NCBI GenBank assembly: GCA_031271005.1
Contig: JAISWT010000096.1
Span: 1-36,441 of the forward strand
Reading direction: 5' to 3'
DNA from: Prevotellaceae bacterium
GTDB taxonomy: Bacteria; Bacteroidota; Bacteroidia; Bacteroidales; Paludibacteraceae
DNA: 36,441 nt
Part shown: positions 26,102 to 33,760 of the stretch, piece after piece
Position numbering within the stretch: the stretch's first letter is position 1
Layout of the letters: each line of letters begins with the position of its first letter
Notes under the pieces: generated by a model
The model's database searches: none
What the model was told of the DNA's origin: nothing
Seen by the model: only the letters and a program-made list of their open reading frames with translations
Made by a program: the position numbers and the translations under genes

Positions 26102-26686
26102 TTAGTCTTTTGTGAAAAAATATACAATCAATGCGAGCCCTGCTATAGGCAAGAGTCCTATTACCATTTCCTTTACAGGGTCGGGGTCGGGGTCGGAGTT
26201 GCCACCGCTGCCGCCGGTGTTGTCTTTGCGGACAAAGATACTGCCTATTTGGTCAAGTATTTTTCCAATACCGTTGAGATAGTCGAGCACGGTTGTTTTT
26301 TTGCTGCCTGTGTCGTCGCCTGTGCTGCCGCCTGTGCTGCCGCCGGTATTGCCGCCGGTATCCTGCCAGTCGGGCACGCCGTCGCCGTTAAAGTCTTGCA
26401 GATAATCAGGTATGCCGTCATTGTTATTATCAGGCCACACCGGTGTTACGCCTACCTGTGCGCGGGTTATGCCTTGCGCCAACAGTTCGGCGGGGGTTTG
26501 CCCTGTTTGCTTCTGAATTTGATTAGCAATTTCTGCCATCATTATTCCGTATGGGATATTGTTCACTGCTGCATACAGGTTAAGTCTTTTCACGGTATAG
26601 GCGCGCTCCTTTGCAAGCGCTGCCGGCAATTGCGCGTTTGCGTCAATAAAAGCCGGTAAGGCGATAGTCCAGTTAGTTGTTTTCAT
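26102..26686 (-). CDS. Membrane-anchored protein with tandem calcium-binding-type loops
   Basis: The 194-residue protein has a helical N-terminal domain (1-80), two DxNxDGxPD loops (DNNNDGIPD at 86-94 and DFNGDGVPD at 98-106, thrombospondin type 3-like), a Gly/Ser/Thr linker (111-128), a short amphipathic helix, an acidic DPDPDP stretch and a C-terminal membrane segment (about 173-190) ending in KD. It overlaps the upstream gene by 4 nt. A long frame on the plus strand covers the same bases, but the loops, the membrane segment and operon position support the minus strand. Possibly a calcium-stabilised spike or vertex protein fixed in a membrane (inference). Confidence 0.8.
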   Translation of the reverse strand: MKTTNWTIALPAFIDANAQLPAALAKERAYTVKRLNLYAAVNNIPYGIMMAEIANQIQKQTGQTPAELLAQGITRAQVGVTPVWPDNNNDGIPDYLQDFNGDGVPDWQDTGGNTGGSTGGSTGDDTGSKKTTVLDYLNGIGKILDQIGSIFVRKDNTGGSGGNSDPDPDPVKEMVIGLLPIAGLALIVYFFTKD

Positions 26687-28227
26687 CGGTTTTTGTGCTT
26701 TTTAATTTTTTTATTTTTTTTCTTCTTCTTTTTGCCAAGCATAATAAACGCTCCGCCGACAAAGAGCATGGGCCACATTGAGGATAAACTGAAAATAGAA
26801 CCGCCGCCGCTGCCGCCGCTGCCGCCGCCTTCTATCGAAAAATCTCCGGGTTGCACTCCGCCGGAATTAATCAAAGAGTCGGACGGCTTCTGTTTGAACC
26901 AACTTATTATTTGCCCAATTAGACCAATGGCAGCCGAAATTATCATCATTACCATCATGGGTTCAATGCCGATGCCTTTAATGCCGTTCACGCGCATTTG
27001 CTCGCAGGCGGCGGCGGGCGAGGCTTTGAAGGCGCTTTGGCAGCCGTTTTCGTGGTAGTTGTCAATTGTTTCTTTTTTTACGCCGCTTTCGTTGTAGACA
27101 TATCCCAGCACTAACTTTTGTATGCCGCTTTTGCTTCGCACGGCGGCAGAATATTTATTTTTTTGCGCTGCTGTCATATTTGCCAAGCCGTAGTTGTAAA
27201 TATAGTATGCGCCGCTGCCGGTAATTTTTGATTTCTTTTCGACGGCAGAGGCGCCGCTTATGCCTGCAATGCGGACGTTTTCGTTCAGCACATTAACCGC
27301 CCACTTGTTATAAGTAGGTAGATACCGGTTTTTGTCAAAGTCGGGGTTAGTGAAAACGAAACTGTATTTGTCGCCGTCATCATAATTACGGCTGTAAATG
27401 TCGGCGTCCTGTGTGTCGAACACTTTGTAATATTCGCACCATGCGAGGCGTTGAAAAAAATCTTTGAGTTCATCGGGGTACCGGTAAAACTCCAAGTATC
27501 CGCGTATAGCAAGCGCGGTATATTCAAGGGCGTTAAGCGTATTCAGATATTGTAAAAACGAGTCCGGGTACTGTGCCTGTGTCCACTTTAAATCCCATTC
27601 GGAAATAAGCCACAGTTTTGCCTGCGTAAGGCTGTCATCATCCACACGTTGCAACCATGAGGGGTCGCGCCCGTCGGTATCATCTTCAACGTTACCTATT
27701 TTAGCGCGACCATTAACGCCGGCTAAATATGCTATTTTTGTTTTTGCTGTTTGCATGTCGCATCTAAATTTATAATAAAGTTCTGTTCCGAAGGGCGCGC
27801 CCTTTTGTAAGGCTGCTACCACGTCTATCGGAATAATTTCATTGTCGATAATTGCGCACGGGTATACGTGTGTTGCTTCGGGGTAAGGGCTGTAACTTAC
27901 GAAGCGAAAAAAACACTTTATTCCCAAGTACCGAAGGCAAACGCATGTAAGTAGCGAAAAACTTTTGCAATCGCCCTGCCTGTCGTGTATAAGGCGCGCG
28001 GGCGTGCGTATTTCCTGTGTTGATGTGTCTGCCACATATATTATATTGTTTAATAAAAAGTCAAATATATTTATACAGGCGTCAATCGGCGTATCTCCCT
28101 GTAATTCGAGCGCTAAATCTTTAATTTGGCTGTCGTTTTCCATATCAAAGGCTTTCATTACTACTGAAATAATATCATTAGTAGTACCTTCTCTGTGTGT
28201 AACGGTGTATGTGTTTTTTATTCTCAT
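26683..28227 (-). CDS. Transglutaminase-like cysteine protein with C-terminal membrane segments
   Basis: Residues about 45-140 carry a transglutaminase-like core: Cys87 in RQGDCKSFS, His120 in ATHVYP and Asp135 in PIDVV form the usual Cys-His-Asp triad. Such folds act as peptidases, amidases or cross-linking enzymes. The middle part (150-410) is helical and unrecognised. A hydrophobic segment at about 426-446 (MMVMMIISAAIGLIGQIISWF), a Gly/Ser-rich linker, a second membrane segment at about 487-500 and a very basic tail (KKKKKKNKKIKKHKNR) follow. It lies 3 nt after the LEA14-like gene. A membrane-bound virion enzyme acting at entry or maturation is plausible; not proven. Confidence 0.8.
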   Translation of the reverse strand: MRIKNTYTVTHREGTTNDIISVVMKAFDMENDSQIKDLALELQGDTPIDACINIFDFLLNNIIYVADTSTQEIRTPARLIHDRQGDCKSFSLLTCVCLRYLGIKCFFRFVSYSPYPEATHVYPCAIIDNEIIPIDVVAALQKGAPFGTELYYKFRCDMQTAKTKIAYLAGVNGRAKIGNVEDDTDGRDPSWLQRVDDDSLTQAKLWLISEWDLKWTQAQYPDSFLQYLNTLNALEYTALAIRGYLEFYRYPDELKDFFQRLAWCEYYKVFDTQDADIYSRNYDDGDKYSFVFTNPDFDKNRYLPTYNKWAVNVLNENVRIAGISGASAVEKKSKITGSGAYYIYNYGLANMTAAQKNKYSAAVRSKSGIQKLVLGYVYNESGVKKETIDNYHENGCQSAFKASPAAACEQMRVNGIKGIGIEPMMVMMIISAAIGLIGQIISWFKQKPSDSLINSGGVQPGDFSIEGGGSGGSGGGSIFSLSSMWPMLFVGGAFIMLGKKKKKKNKKIKKHKNR

Positions 28228-28230
28228 ATA

Positions 28231-29658
28231 TTAAAACGGCACATCTTCATCTGTTTGCGCCTCTAACCACATCATTTTTTTTTCGGAAACAGGCATCGCT
28301 CTTACTAACAGGTTGAGAGCAATGTCTCTTGATGGTGCTGCCTTTATTGCTTCGTAAGCGGCGTCTCTGATAGCTAACGCTTCGCCTGTGTTGTCAACAT
28401 CGTAATCTGTAATATTTTCTGCGTACTTTGCGGGGCTTATTCCGTTTTTTTGGTCTATAATACCCTTATAATATTTTTTTTCGGGCGTGTTGTAGTTCCG
28501 CGAGCGGAAATTTTTTCCGGTGGCAGTGTATCCAAAAATATCCGCTATTCCTTCCTGCGTGCCAACTTTTGCCCATGTGAATTTTAAGCCGTTTGCTATA
28601 TTATATAAGGTAATTATATATGCCTGGTCGGCATCTTTGGCATATTCGGTTTGCCCGAAAGTTTCGTGATATTGGTTAAAAATTTGTTTCGGGGTAATCA
28701 ATTCTCCCATCTGATTATCAATATCATCAAAATGTACTATTGCGTTGTTTGCGGCTTTCGAGGCGCGGATAGCTTTTCGCAGGTTTTTTTTTGAGCTGAA
28801 AATCCAGTTATTCAGGTCTGCCGCCTCCTGTATTGGTTCGGTAACTGCAAACGTACCCGCGCCGTCCGAAAACACGTCATAATTAATATTACCTTGTTTG
28901 GCAATAAGTTTGTCGGCGGTATCTTTGAGTCGGCGTATACCTTCTGCGTTGTGTCCTAAATCGCTTAACGCTCCAATGCGTGTATATGCTTGCGCCCTGT
29001 TCCAGTAGTTCATCGCGGCGGTCTCCGCATCCCAGCCTGTGCGCTTCAATGTTTCGTACATTCTGCTTTCGGCAGGGGTGAAGTTGTAATCATTGTTTTT
29101 GAGTTTTCGGAGCACCTGCTTTGCAAAGCCTTGCGTTTGCTTTAAAGAGCGCAAATATTTATTGCCGGTAACGCCGGCGGGTTTGACGGTAACGTAGTCG
29201 GGTGTGACGGGGTGCGCTGCCAGTTCTCCAACATACATTTCGACAGAGAGTGGCAGCGGTCGTCCTGAAATTAACGCGCTGCCTTGCAGTCCTATTTTTG
29301 TGCCAAGCAGGTCGCCCGAACTGATGATATACCAAATCTTATGTGCAACGCTGTTAATATCAACGCGGACATAGATAGGAGCGGGGCTGGTTTTTCTGCC
29401 GGGTAAGTGGAAATTTGTTATAAATGTTTTGCCAATTTGCTCGCCGTTAATTGAAATGTTTAATGTCAATTTTTCTATCAGCAAACTTACAATTGTGGGG
29501 TTCTTTACATTGACGGTAATAACGAGGTCAATGTATTTTGCTGTGGCGGCGGCAAATTGCAGACGTGATACTGCAAATGTCAGCGTTTTCCACGCTGACA
29601 TAAGCGGCAAATACCACGCTGCAACCAAACCAACACCAATTAATAAAATTTTACGCAT
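28231..29658 (-). CDS. LEA14-like domain protein with N-terminal membrane anchor, first gene of late operon
   Basis: The 475-residue protein starts with a membrane segment (MRKILLIGVGLVAAWYLPLM). Residues about 28-150 form a beta-rich domain with VNVKNPTIVSLLIEKLTLNISINGEQIG, the pattern of LEA14/LEA2-type (WHy) domains, which have an immunoglobulin-like fold. The remaining roughly 320 residues are helical with many Asn/Lys/Ala and contain no recognised motif. LEA14-like domains with a lipid or membrane anchor exist in bacteria; their presence at the head of a phage late operon is unusual. The gene follows a -7 box at 29685-29692 by 26 nt. Confidence 0.75.
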   Translation of the reverse strand: MRKILLIGVGLVAAWYLPLMSAWKTLTFAVSRLQFAAATAKYIDLVITVNVKNPTIVSLLIEKLTLNISINGEQIGKTFITNFHLPGRKTSPAPIYVRVDINSVAHKIWYIISSGDLLGTKIGLQGSALISGRPLPLSVEMYVGELAAHPVTPDYVTVKPAGVTGNKYLRSLKQTQGFAKQVLRKLKNNDYNFTPAESRMYETLKRTGWDAETAAMNYWNRAQAYTRIGALSDLGHNAEGIRRLKDTADKLIAKQGNINYDVFSDGAGTFAVTEPIQEAADLNNWIFSSKKNLRKAIRASKAANNAIVHFDDIDNQMGELITPKQIFNQYHETFGQTEYAKDADQAYIITLYNIANGLKFTWAKVGTQEGIADIFGYTATGKNFRSRNYNTPEKKYYKGIIDQKNGISPAKYAENITDYDVDNTGEALAIRDAAYEAIKAAPSRDIALNLLVRAMPVSEKKMMWLEAQTDEDVPF

Positions 29659-29684
29659 CTTAACTTTTACCTAAAAAGACATGG

Positions 29685-29692
29685 CAAAGATA
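29685..29692 (-). promoter_or_regulatory. Candidate late promoter (-7 box)
   Basis: The minus strand reads TATCTTTG, the strong form of the Bacteroidetes -7 element, giving a leader of about 20 nt before the first late gene. There is no TTG -33 box; in its place lie phased GGGAAAAAT repeats (29713-29768), which suggests dependence on an activator. Confidence 0.5.
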
Positions 29693-29712
29693 ATGGAGCG
29701 CGTTTAAAGGTG

Positions 29713-29768
29713 TGGGAAAAATGGGAAAAATGGGAATTTTGGGAAAAATGGGAATTTTTGGAAAAAAA
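29713..29768. repeat. Phased GGGAAAAAT / GGGAATTTT repeats upstream of the late promoter
   Basis: Five or six units of 9-11 bp (TGGGAAAAA, TGGGAAAAA, TGGGAATTTT, GGGAAAAA, TGGGAATTTTT) follow each other. A- or T-tracts spaced close to one helical turn usually curve DNA. Their position, 20 nt upstream of the -7 box, fits a curved or activator-bound upstream element. Confidence 0.7.
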
Positions 29769-29788
29769 ATTCGATTAATTGCTAATTG

Positions 29789-29977
29789 CTAATTAATCAA
29801 TATATTATAGAAACGGTAAAAATCCTGCTTTGATACGTATTGCGGTTTTTTTTTGCCTTGTGCAATAAAAACGTGCACAATCATGCGGCCGGCAGTTGAC
29901 TTGCTGCAATTGCAAAGGCTCATTACTTCCTTCACTCTGATTTTTGCGTATTTATTTTCTTTAATAATGCTTTCCAT
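29789..29977 (-). CDS. Small HTH protein, possible late regulator
   Basis: The 62-residue protein contains a helix-turn-helix-like stretch (VKEVMSLCNCSKSTAGRMIVHV, about 16-37), where SKSTAGRMI has the look of a recognition helix, followed by a short beta-like end (KPQYVSKQDFYRFY). Similar small HTH proteins in phages act as excisionases or late activators. It lies directly upstream of the phased repeats and late promoter and reads in the same direction. Control of late genes is an inference from position. Confidence 0.6.
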   Translation of the reverse strand: MESIIKENKYAKIRVKEVMSLCNCSKSTAGRMIVHVFIAQGKKKPQYVSKQDFYRFYNILIN

Positions 29978-30077
29978 TTTCTGTCTATTTCCTTCCTGTT
30001 TTCTTTAAAAATTCTGTGCATGTACAGGCTTACTGTATAACGCTACCTGTAAGGCGCAAAAAAACAACACAAAAATA

Positions 30078-30220
30078 GTGAAAAAATTATTAATTAATAG
30101 TGAATAGTGAATAATGGGTGGGGCGCGATTGGTTGCGATTTTAGTTAGAAATAATTAATTGTTCATTGTCAATTGTCAATTTAAAATTTAGTATAAAAAA
30201 TAAAAAAAAAAAAAAGTAGT
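30078..30220. other. Gene-free AT-rich stretch left of the iterons
   Basis: No gene is visible. It holds short direct repeats (AATAGTGAATAGTGAATAATG; GTCAATTGTCAATT) and an A-tract of about 14 (30202-30215). Together with the following iterons and hairpins it makes a 737-nt gene-free gap (29978-30714). Confidence 0.5.
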
Positions 30221-30496
30221 ATTTCGTAAGAAGTTGAGAAGTTGCGCATCTAAATATTTATCAATCAATAATTTATCAACTTCTTACTCTTTGTTTGAGT
30301 GAGAAGTTGTGAGAAGTTGAGAAGTGAAAGCGTGAGAAGTTTTACCCTACTTTTGAGAAGTTAAGATGTATGTTTGAGAAGTTGTAAGAAGTGATTTTAT
30401 ACTGTATTTTAGTTTTTTTTTTTTTTATATATTTGAAAATAAAAGAGTTAGATAAAATAATGTGATACGCTAACTTCTCAACTTCTTACGAAATTC
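30221..30496. other. Iteron-rich presumed replication origin
   Basis: About twelve copies of an 8-9 nt unit GAGAAGTT(G) or AAGAAGTT(G) lie in 275 bp, nine in one direction and three reversed. The two ends are near-perfect inverted copies: ATTTCGTAAGAAGTTGAGAA at 30221-30240 and its complement ending at 30495. Between them lie AT-rich stretches including a run of 16 T (30411-30426). Repeated short sites plus AT-rich DNA next to primase and helicase genes is the usual layout of a replication origin. Which protein binds the repeats is not known. Confidence 0.7.
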
Positions 30497-30532
30497 TAAA
30501 AATGGGAGAGAGGGGGGGGTAAAAAAAACGGC

Positions 30533-30601
30533 AGCCCCGGCGGGGGCTTAAAAAGGACGCGCCTAAGGGCGCGGATTTTTAAAGCGGCATTAAGATGCCG
30601 C
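30533..30601. repeat. Three consecutive GC-rich hairpins
   Basis: AGCCCC-GGCG-GGGGCT (30533-30548), GCGCC-TAAG-GGCGC (30559-30572, then GGATTTTT) and GCGGCAT-TAAG-ATGCCGC (30584-30601) follow each other at short intervals. They may be part of the origin (primer or nick structures) or terminators that insulate it from early transcription. Confidence 0.65.
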
Positions 30602-30643
30602 TATACAAACAGCATCTGCGCGACAAAAGCCGGGCGCAAAAAA

Positions 30644-30674
30644 AAACATCGGTGTTTCACAACGACGATGTTTT
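30644..30674 (-). terminator. Terminator of the early operon
   Basis: On the minus strand, AAAACATCG and CGATGTTTT form a 9-bp stem with a 13-nt loop, followed by a run of Ts. It lies about 40 nt behind the helicase stop codon at 30715. Confidence 0.65.
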
Positions 30675-30714
30675 AAAAAAAAATAATAAACACTATAAAT
30701 TGAATGGAAAAAAT

Positions 30715-32280
30715 TTATTTCTTTTTGCGCTGATTTTTGCATTTCTGCATTGTCAGACTGTCGGGGAATATATAAAACTCATCTACGGTACTGCGAAATT
30801 CGGAATAGGGGAATGATTTTTTGCGGCAGTAAATCCGTACCCAGTCCCAAAAGTAGTTCATGGGTTTTTTATACACAGCCAAAGTTTCAGAATATTTTGC
30901 AGTGTAAAGGGCATAAAATTCGCGCTTTTCAAACATCGCCATTGAACGTTTTTCTGTGTAGGGCGCAATTTGTTCTTCAAACCAGAACACAAAATCCTCG
31001 CAGGTAGTTTCCATAATAACGCGGTCGCTGTAGTTCACTTCTGACACTTCTGTTACTCCGTTTTGCATGTATTCATCTGCGCAGCGTATCATAAAAGAGT
31101 AAAACTCATCCCAGTCTGTAGCAGTCCATTCGTTGCCAAAGAACCATTTAAACTCATCGGAAGGTCTAAGAATGTCGCTGTAATAATTTGACAGTTCAAA
31201 AATTTTTGCACGTCTGCGGTCGCTGGGGTTGTCAAAATTAGGAGCAAAATTTGTAGATATATAAAATTTTACTTGCTGATTGAATTTGTCAGCGTACATT
31301 TTGCGAACTCCCACGCCTTCGCTTATGTCTGTTATAAACGTGTCGGGTTTGATTTTTTTCGGCAAATCATCAATATTTATTATTTGCGTATTCACATCAA
31401 CATCACTGTAACGCCGTTCATTTGTTTTATCAAAATCTACGCCATCAATTTTAACAAAAGTGGTATCTTTGTTCGTGTCGCGGTTGCACATCTGCCGCAA
31501 GGCTTTTGAAATAATTCCTTTGCCGGTTCCGCCGGCGCGTTCTGAAAATTCAATATTTATATCAGTTACATATATTGCGAATAAATCATAATCGAAATAA
31601 TTGTGCAGCAAATATCCAACCATTGACATTAACGATTTTTTGCGCTCCGGGTCGTTGCCTGTTATTTTTTCAAAAAAAAGTTCAAAATCGCCACGTGAAG
31701 CGGCAAAATTAAAATCGCGGTTAATTATATTGTTTTCCCAAACTTTTTTTGTTAAATTACTGTATTCCAACTTTTCGGGCTTTGCTCTCTTTTGAAGCCT
31801 GACGACTGTATTGTTGAAATAAAAATATTTTTCCTGCGCGGCGTCCTTTTGAAACTCCAAATCGGAAATTGACGGTAAAAAATAAAAGGTAACTTTATTA
31901 GACAGGTTGCTGCTGTTATTTATCAGCGCGTCAATTATTTTTTGGCTGTCGATGTCAAATGTTATCATGGTTTCGGCATCAATGGCGATTGAAACCTGAC
32001 GCGGCGGCAAATTTTTGATGTAATTAACCAGTTCGGAAAAAATCACATCATCGGTAACAGGTACTGCGCGGTTATCTTTTATATGAATGTAGGAAGCATT
32101 GCGCCCGTTTATGTAATATTTGCAAAAATTCAAGCGTATAAGCAAGCGTATAAATTGAGGTTTGGTAATATTAAGTTTGAGATTTTTTTTGTCGTTTTCT
32201 TTAATTAGGGCATAATTATAGAAATCGTGCAGTGTCTCATTTTTTTCCACATCGGTTATTTCTGTTATATATTTTTCCAT
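30715..32280 (-). CDS. SF3/D5-like replicative helicase
   Basis: The 521-residue protein has Walker A AGGTGKG (249-255), Walker B IINIDD (300-305) and motif C FYISTNF (339-345), the superfamily 3 helicase set, as in phage and plasmid primase-helicases with a DUF5906-type core. The N-terminal 190 residues are unrecognised; the C terminus (about 420-521) may hold a winged helix. It should unwind the element's DNA and probably works with the primase and PriCT-like protein encoded just upstream. A relic of a related gene is found at 520-664. It is the only protein of the element in which a clear Walker A motif is seen. Confidence 0.92.
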   Translation of the reverse strand: MEKYITEITDVEKNETLHDFYNYALIKENDKKNLKLNITKPQFIRLLIRLNFCKYYINGRNASYIHIKDNRAVPVTDDVIFSELVNYIKNLPPRQVSIAIDAETMITFDIDSQKIIDALINNSSNLSNKVTFYFLPSISDLEFQKDAAQEKYFYFNNTVVRLQKRAKPEKLEYSNLTKKVWENNIINRDFNFAASRGDFELFFEKITGNDPERKKSLMSMVGYLLHNYFDYDLFAIYVTDINIEFSERAGGTGKGIISKALRQMCNRDTNKDTTFVKIDGVDFDKTNERRYSDVDVNTQIINIDDLPKKIKPDTFITDISEGVGVRKMYADKFNQQVKFYISTNFAPNFDNPSDRRRAKIFELSNYYSDILRPSDEFKWFFGNEWTATDWDEFYSFMIRCADEYMQNGVTEVSEVNYSDRVIMETTCEDFVFWFEEQIAPYTEKRSMAMFEKREFYALYTAKYSETLAVYKKPMNYFWDWVRIYCRKKSFPYSEFRSTVDEFYIFPDSLTMQKCKNQRKKK

Positions 32281-32304
32281 AAAAAAAAATTTTTTAATAA
32301 AAAA

Positions 32305-32658
32305 TTAAATGCTTATTCCTGCATTTTTTGCGAGGAAAAAAAATGTTGAAATCGTTATACCACTTTTATTGCGCAGGCAGCGCGTATATTGTTTATCGGT
32401 TTGGGTTGCGCTGTATTTGTGATAGTATCTACTTGCGCGCTGAAAATATTCGCGCCCGCGCTCTCCATATTCCGAAGCAATTGCAAAGCCCATATTTCGC
32501 CACTGTTCATAAGTTGGCGCAATGTCGAGCGCGCGATATTCTATTGTCCGCAACACTTTTTCAAACGGGGGTTGAGGAGTTAATGCAGAAATTTTATATA
32601 CAACTTCCTTTGCAGGTTGTTTAACGTCCGGTATCCATTCTTGCGGGTTAAATTTCAT
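32305..32658 (-). CDS. PriCT-2-like primase-associated protein
   Basis: The 117-residue protein carries the pattern ALDIAPTYEQWRNMGFAIASEYGERGREYFQRASRYYHKY and ends in TFFFLAKNAGI. This matches the PriCT-2 domain that normally sits at the C terminus of AEP primases or in front of the helicase. Here it is a separate gene overlapping the primase gene by 4 nt and lying 24 nt before the helicase gene. Primase, PriCT and helicase therefore form three consecutive proteins rather than one fused protein. Confidence 0.82.
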   Translation of the reverse strand: MKFNPQEWIPDVKQPAKEVVYKISALTPQPPFEKVLRTIEYRALDIAPTYEQWRNMGFAIASEYGERGREYFQRASRYYHKYSATQTDKQYTRCLRNKSGITISTFFFLAKNAGISI

Positions 32659-33380
32659 TTTCGGTATAAATTAGGATTAATATATGCTTGCGCATCGTGA
32701 CAGAGAAAACAAGCGCGGGCAACGTCGCTGCCTGATTTGTCAATTGTTTTTCCGTATGTATTCAAAATATAGTGATAAATTCCATCGAACCAAACGCGGT
32801 GCGAATAGCGTGTGAGGTCGATATTGATAAGCCACTTCAGCCCATCGCCCGACGGCGAGCGAAACATTAAAAGCGTCTCAAAAAAACGGTCTTTGAGTAA
32901 ATTTGCCTTCAATTCATTTATTGCTGAAATATCGCCCACGTGGTCGAAATCTATTACAATTAATCCGCTGTGCCGCTCTAATTTCTGCGCGTTGCGCTCA
33001 CTGAACACGCCCGAAAAGCAACAATAAGGTAAACATTTTGATTTTATTTCCTTACTTTGCGTCAAATTTTCGCGCAAATAATCTGTGCATTGTTTTATTT
33101 CGGCATGATGTGTAATAAGTTCGTAAGCATCAGAGAGGCGCATTGTACGGCATGGAAAAATATTAGTTATTGGCGCATCGAAGCCGGAGAACTCCGCGGC
33201 GGCAAAGGGAAACGCATCACGCTCTGACGCTGCGACAATTTGATTTTCGCGCGCGTTGACAAAATCAATAATTGCATTGATAATTTGCTCGTTTTCGCGC
33301 GCGTAATCAGTTATACCTTTACGCTGTGCATAATGATTATTGCGCCGTTGTAATATTTTTATCGCCGTTTCAATGGTCAT
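32655..33380 (-). CDS. AEP-type primase, BT4734/VirE-N-like
   Basis: The 241-residue protein shows the archaeo-eukaryotic primase fold of the BT4734 group common in Bacteroidetes mobile elements: HSGLIVIDFDH with Asp144 and Asp146 (motif I), FRSPSGDGLKWLI (174-186, motif II region) and DKSGSDVARACFLCHD (214-229, motif III region). It would make primers for the element's replication. A helical region (1-110) precedes the catalytic part. It overlaps the PriCT gene by 4 nt. Confidence 0.87.
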   Translation of the reverse strand: MTIETAIKILQRRNNHYAQRKGITDYARENEQIINAIIDFVNARENQIVAASERDAFPFAAAEFSGFDAPITNIFPCRTMRLSDAYELITHHAEIKQCTDYLRENLTQSKEIKSKCLPYCCFSGVFSERNAQKLERHSGLIVIDFDHVGDISAINELKANLLKDRFFETLLMFRSPSGDGLKWLINIDLTRYSHRVWFDGIYHYILNTYGKTIDKSGSDVARACFLCHDAQAYINPNLYRK

Positions 33381-33404
33381 GATTTTCTAATGAGAATTGA
33401 GATC

Positions 33405-33494
33405 TAGGGGCAAAAGCCTTTTGTCTCTCTACGGGCAAAAGCCTTTTGCCCCTACCTGTCTCTCTACGGGCAAAAACCTTTTGCCCCTACCTGC
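33405..33494. repeat. Palindromic repeats GGGCAAAAGCCTTTTGCCC, three copies
   Basis: One partial and two full units, spaced about 35 bp (ACGGGCAAAA(G/A)CCTTTTGCCCCTACCTG), fill the gap after the 79-residue gene; a fourth copy at 33761-33788 lies on the other side of that gene. Each unit is a near-perfect palindrome. Such units are known as dispersed hairpins in AT-rich bacterial genomes; the function is unknown. Confidence 0.8.
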
Positions 33495-33733
33495 TAATTG
33501 TAAAAGTCTCCTATCAGTCTTTGCAGCGTTAAATCTATGTTGTAAAAATTATTCGCCGCAAACGAGCCGTGAATAAAGCACCGGTCTATTTTGGGGTTCG
33601 TGCCCCATTGGTTAACCTCGATGCCTGCAAAGGCTCCTTTGGTTTCGAGGTGGTCGCAGAGCGCGCCCATGTTGTCGCGCTTGTCCATCAGCACGCGGAA
33701 CGTGCCGCCGTTGGTGATTACTTTGATGTCCAT
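33494..33733 (-). CDS. Small early protein, unknown
   Basis: The 79-residue soluble protein has a beta-strand start (MDIKVITNGGTFRVLMD) and a mixed rest with Gly/Asn-rich turns. It is flanked on both sides by palindromic GGGCAAAAGCCTTTTGCCC units. No family is recognised. It lies in the early unit between a DNA-binding-like protein and the primase. Confidence 0.65.
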   Translation of the reverse strand: MDIKVITNGGTFRVLMDKRDNMGALCDHLETKGAFAGIEVNQWGTNPKIDRCFIHGSFAANNFYNIDLTLQRLIGDFYN

Positions 33734-33760
33734 AATTTTTTTGTAATTCGATTAATTGTT

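Noticed and set aside
26090-26659. Long plus-strand frame of 189 residues opposite the Ca-loop protein
   Set aside because: It is antisense to a gene that fits the operon, has a membrane segment and DxNxDG loops. The plus-strand translation is Cys/Ala-rich without domain character.
33405-33494. CRISPR-like array (repeated units of about 35 bp)
   Set aside because: Only two to three units, palindromic, with spacers that are themselves repeated, and no cas genes in the window.
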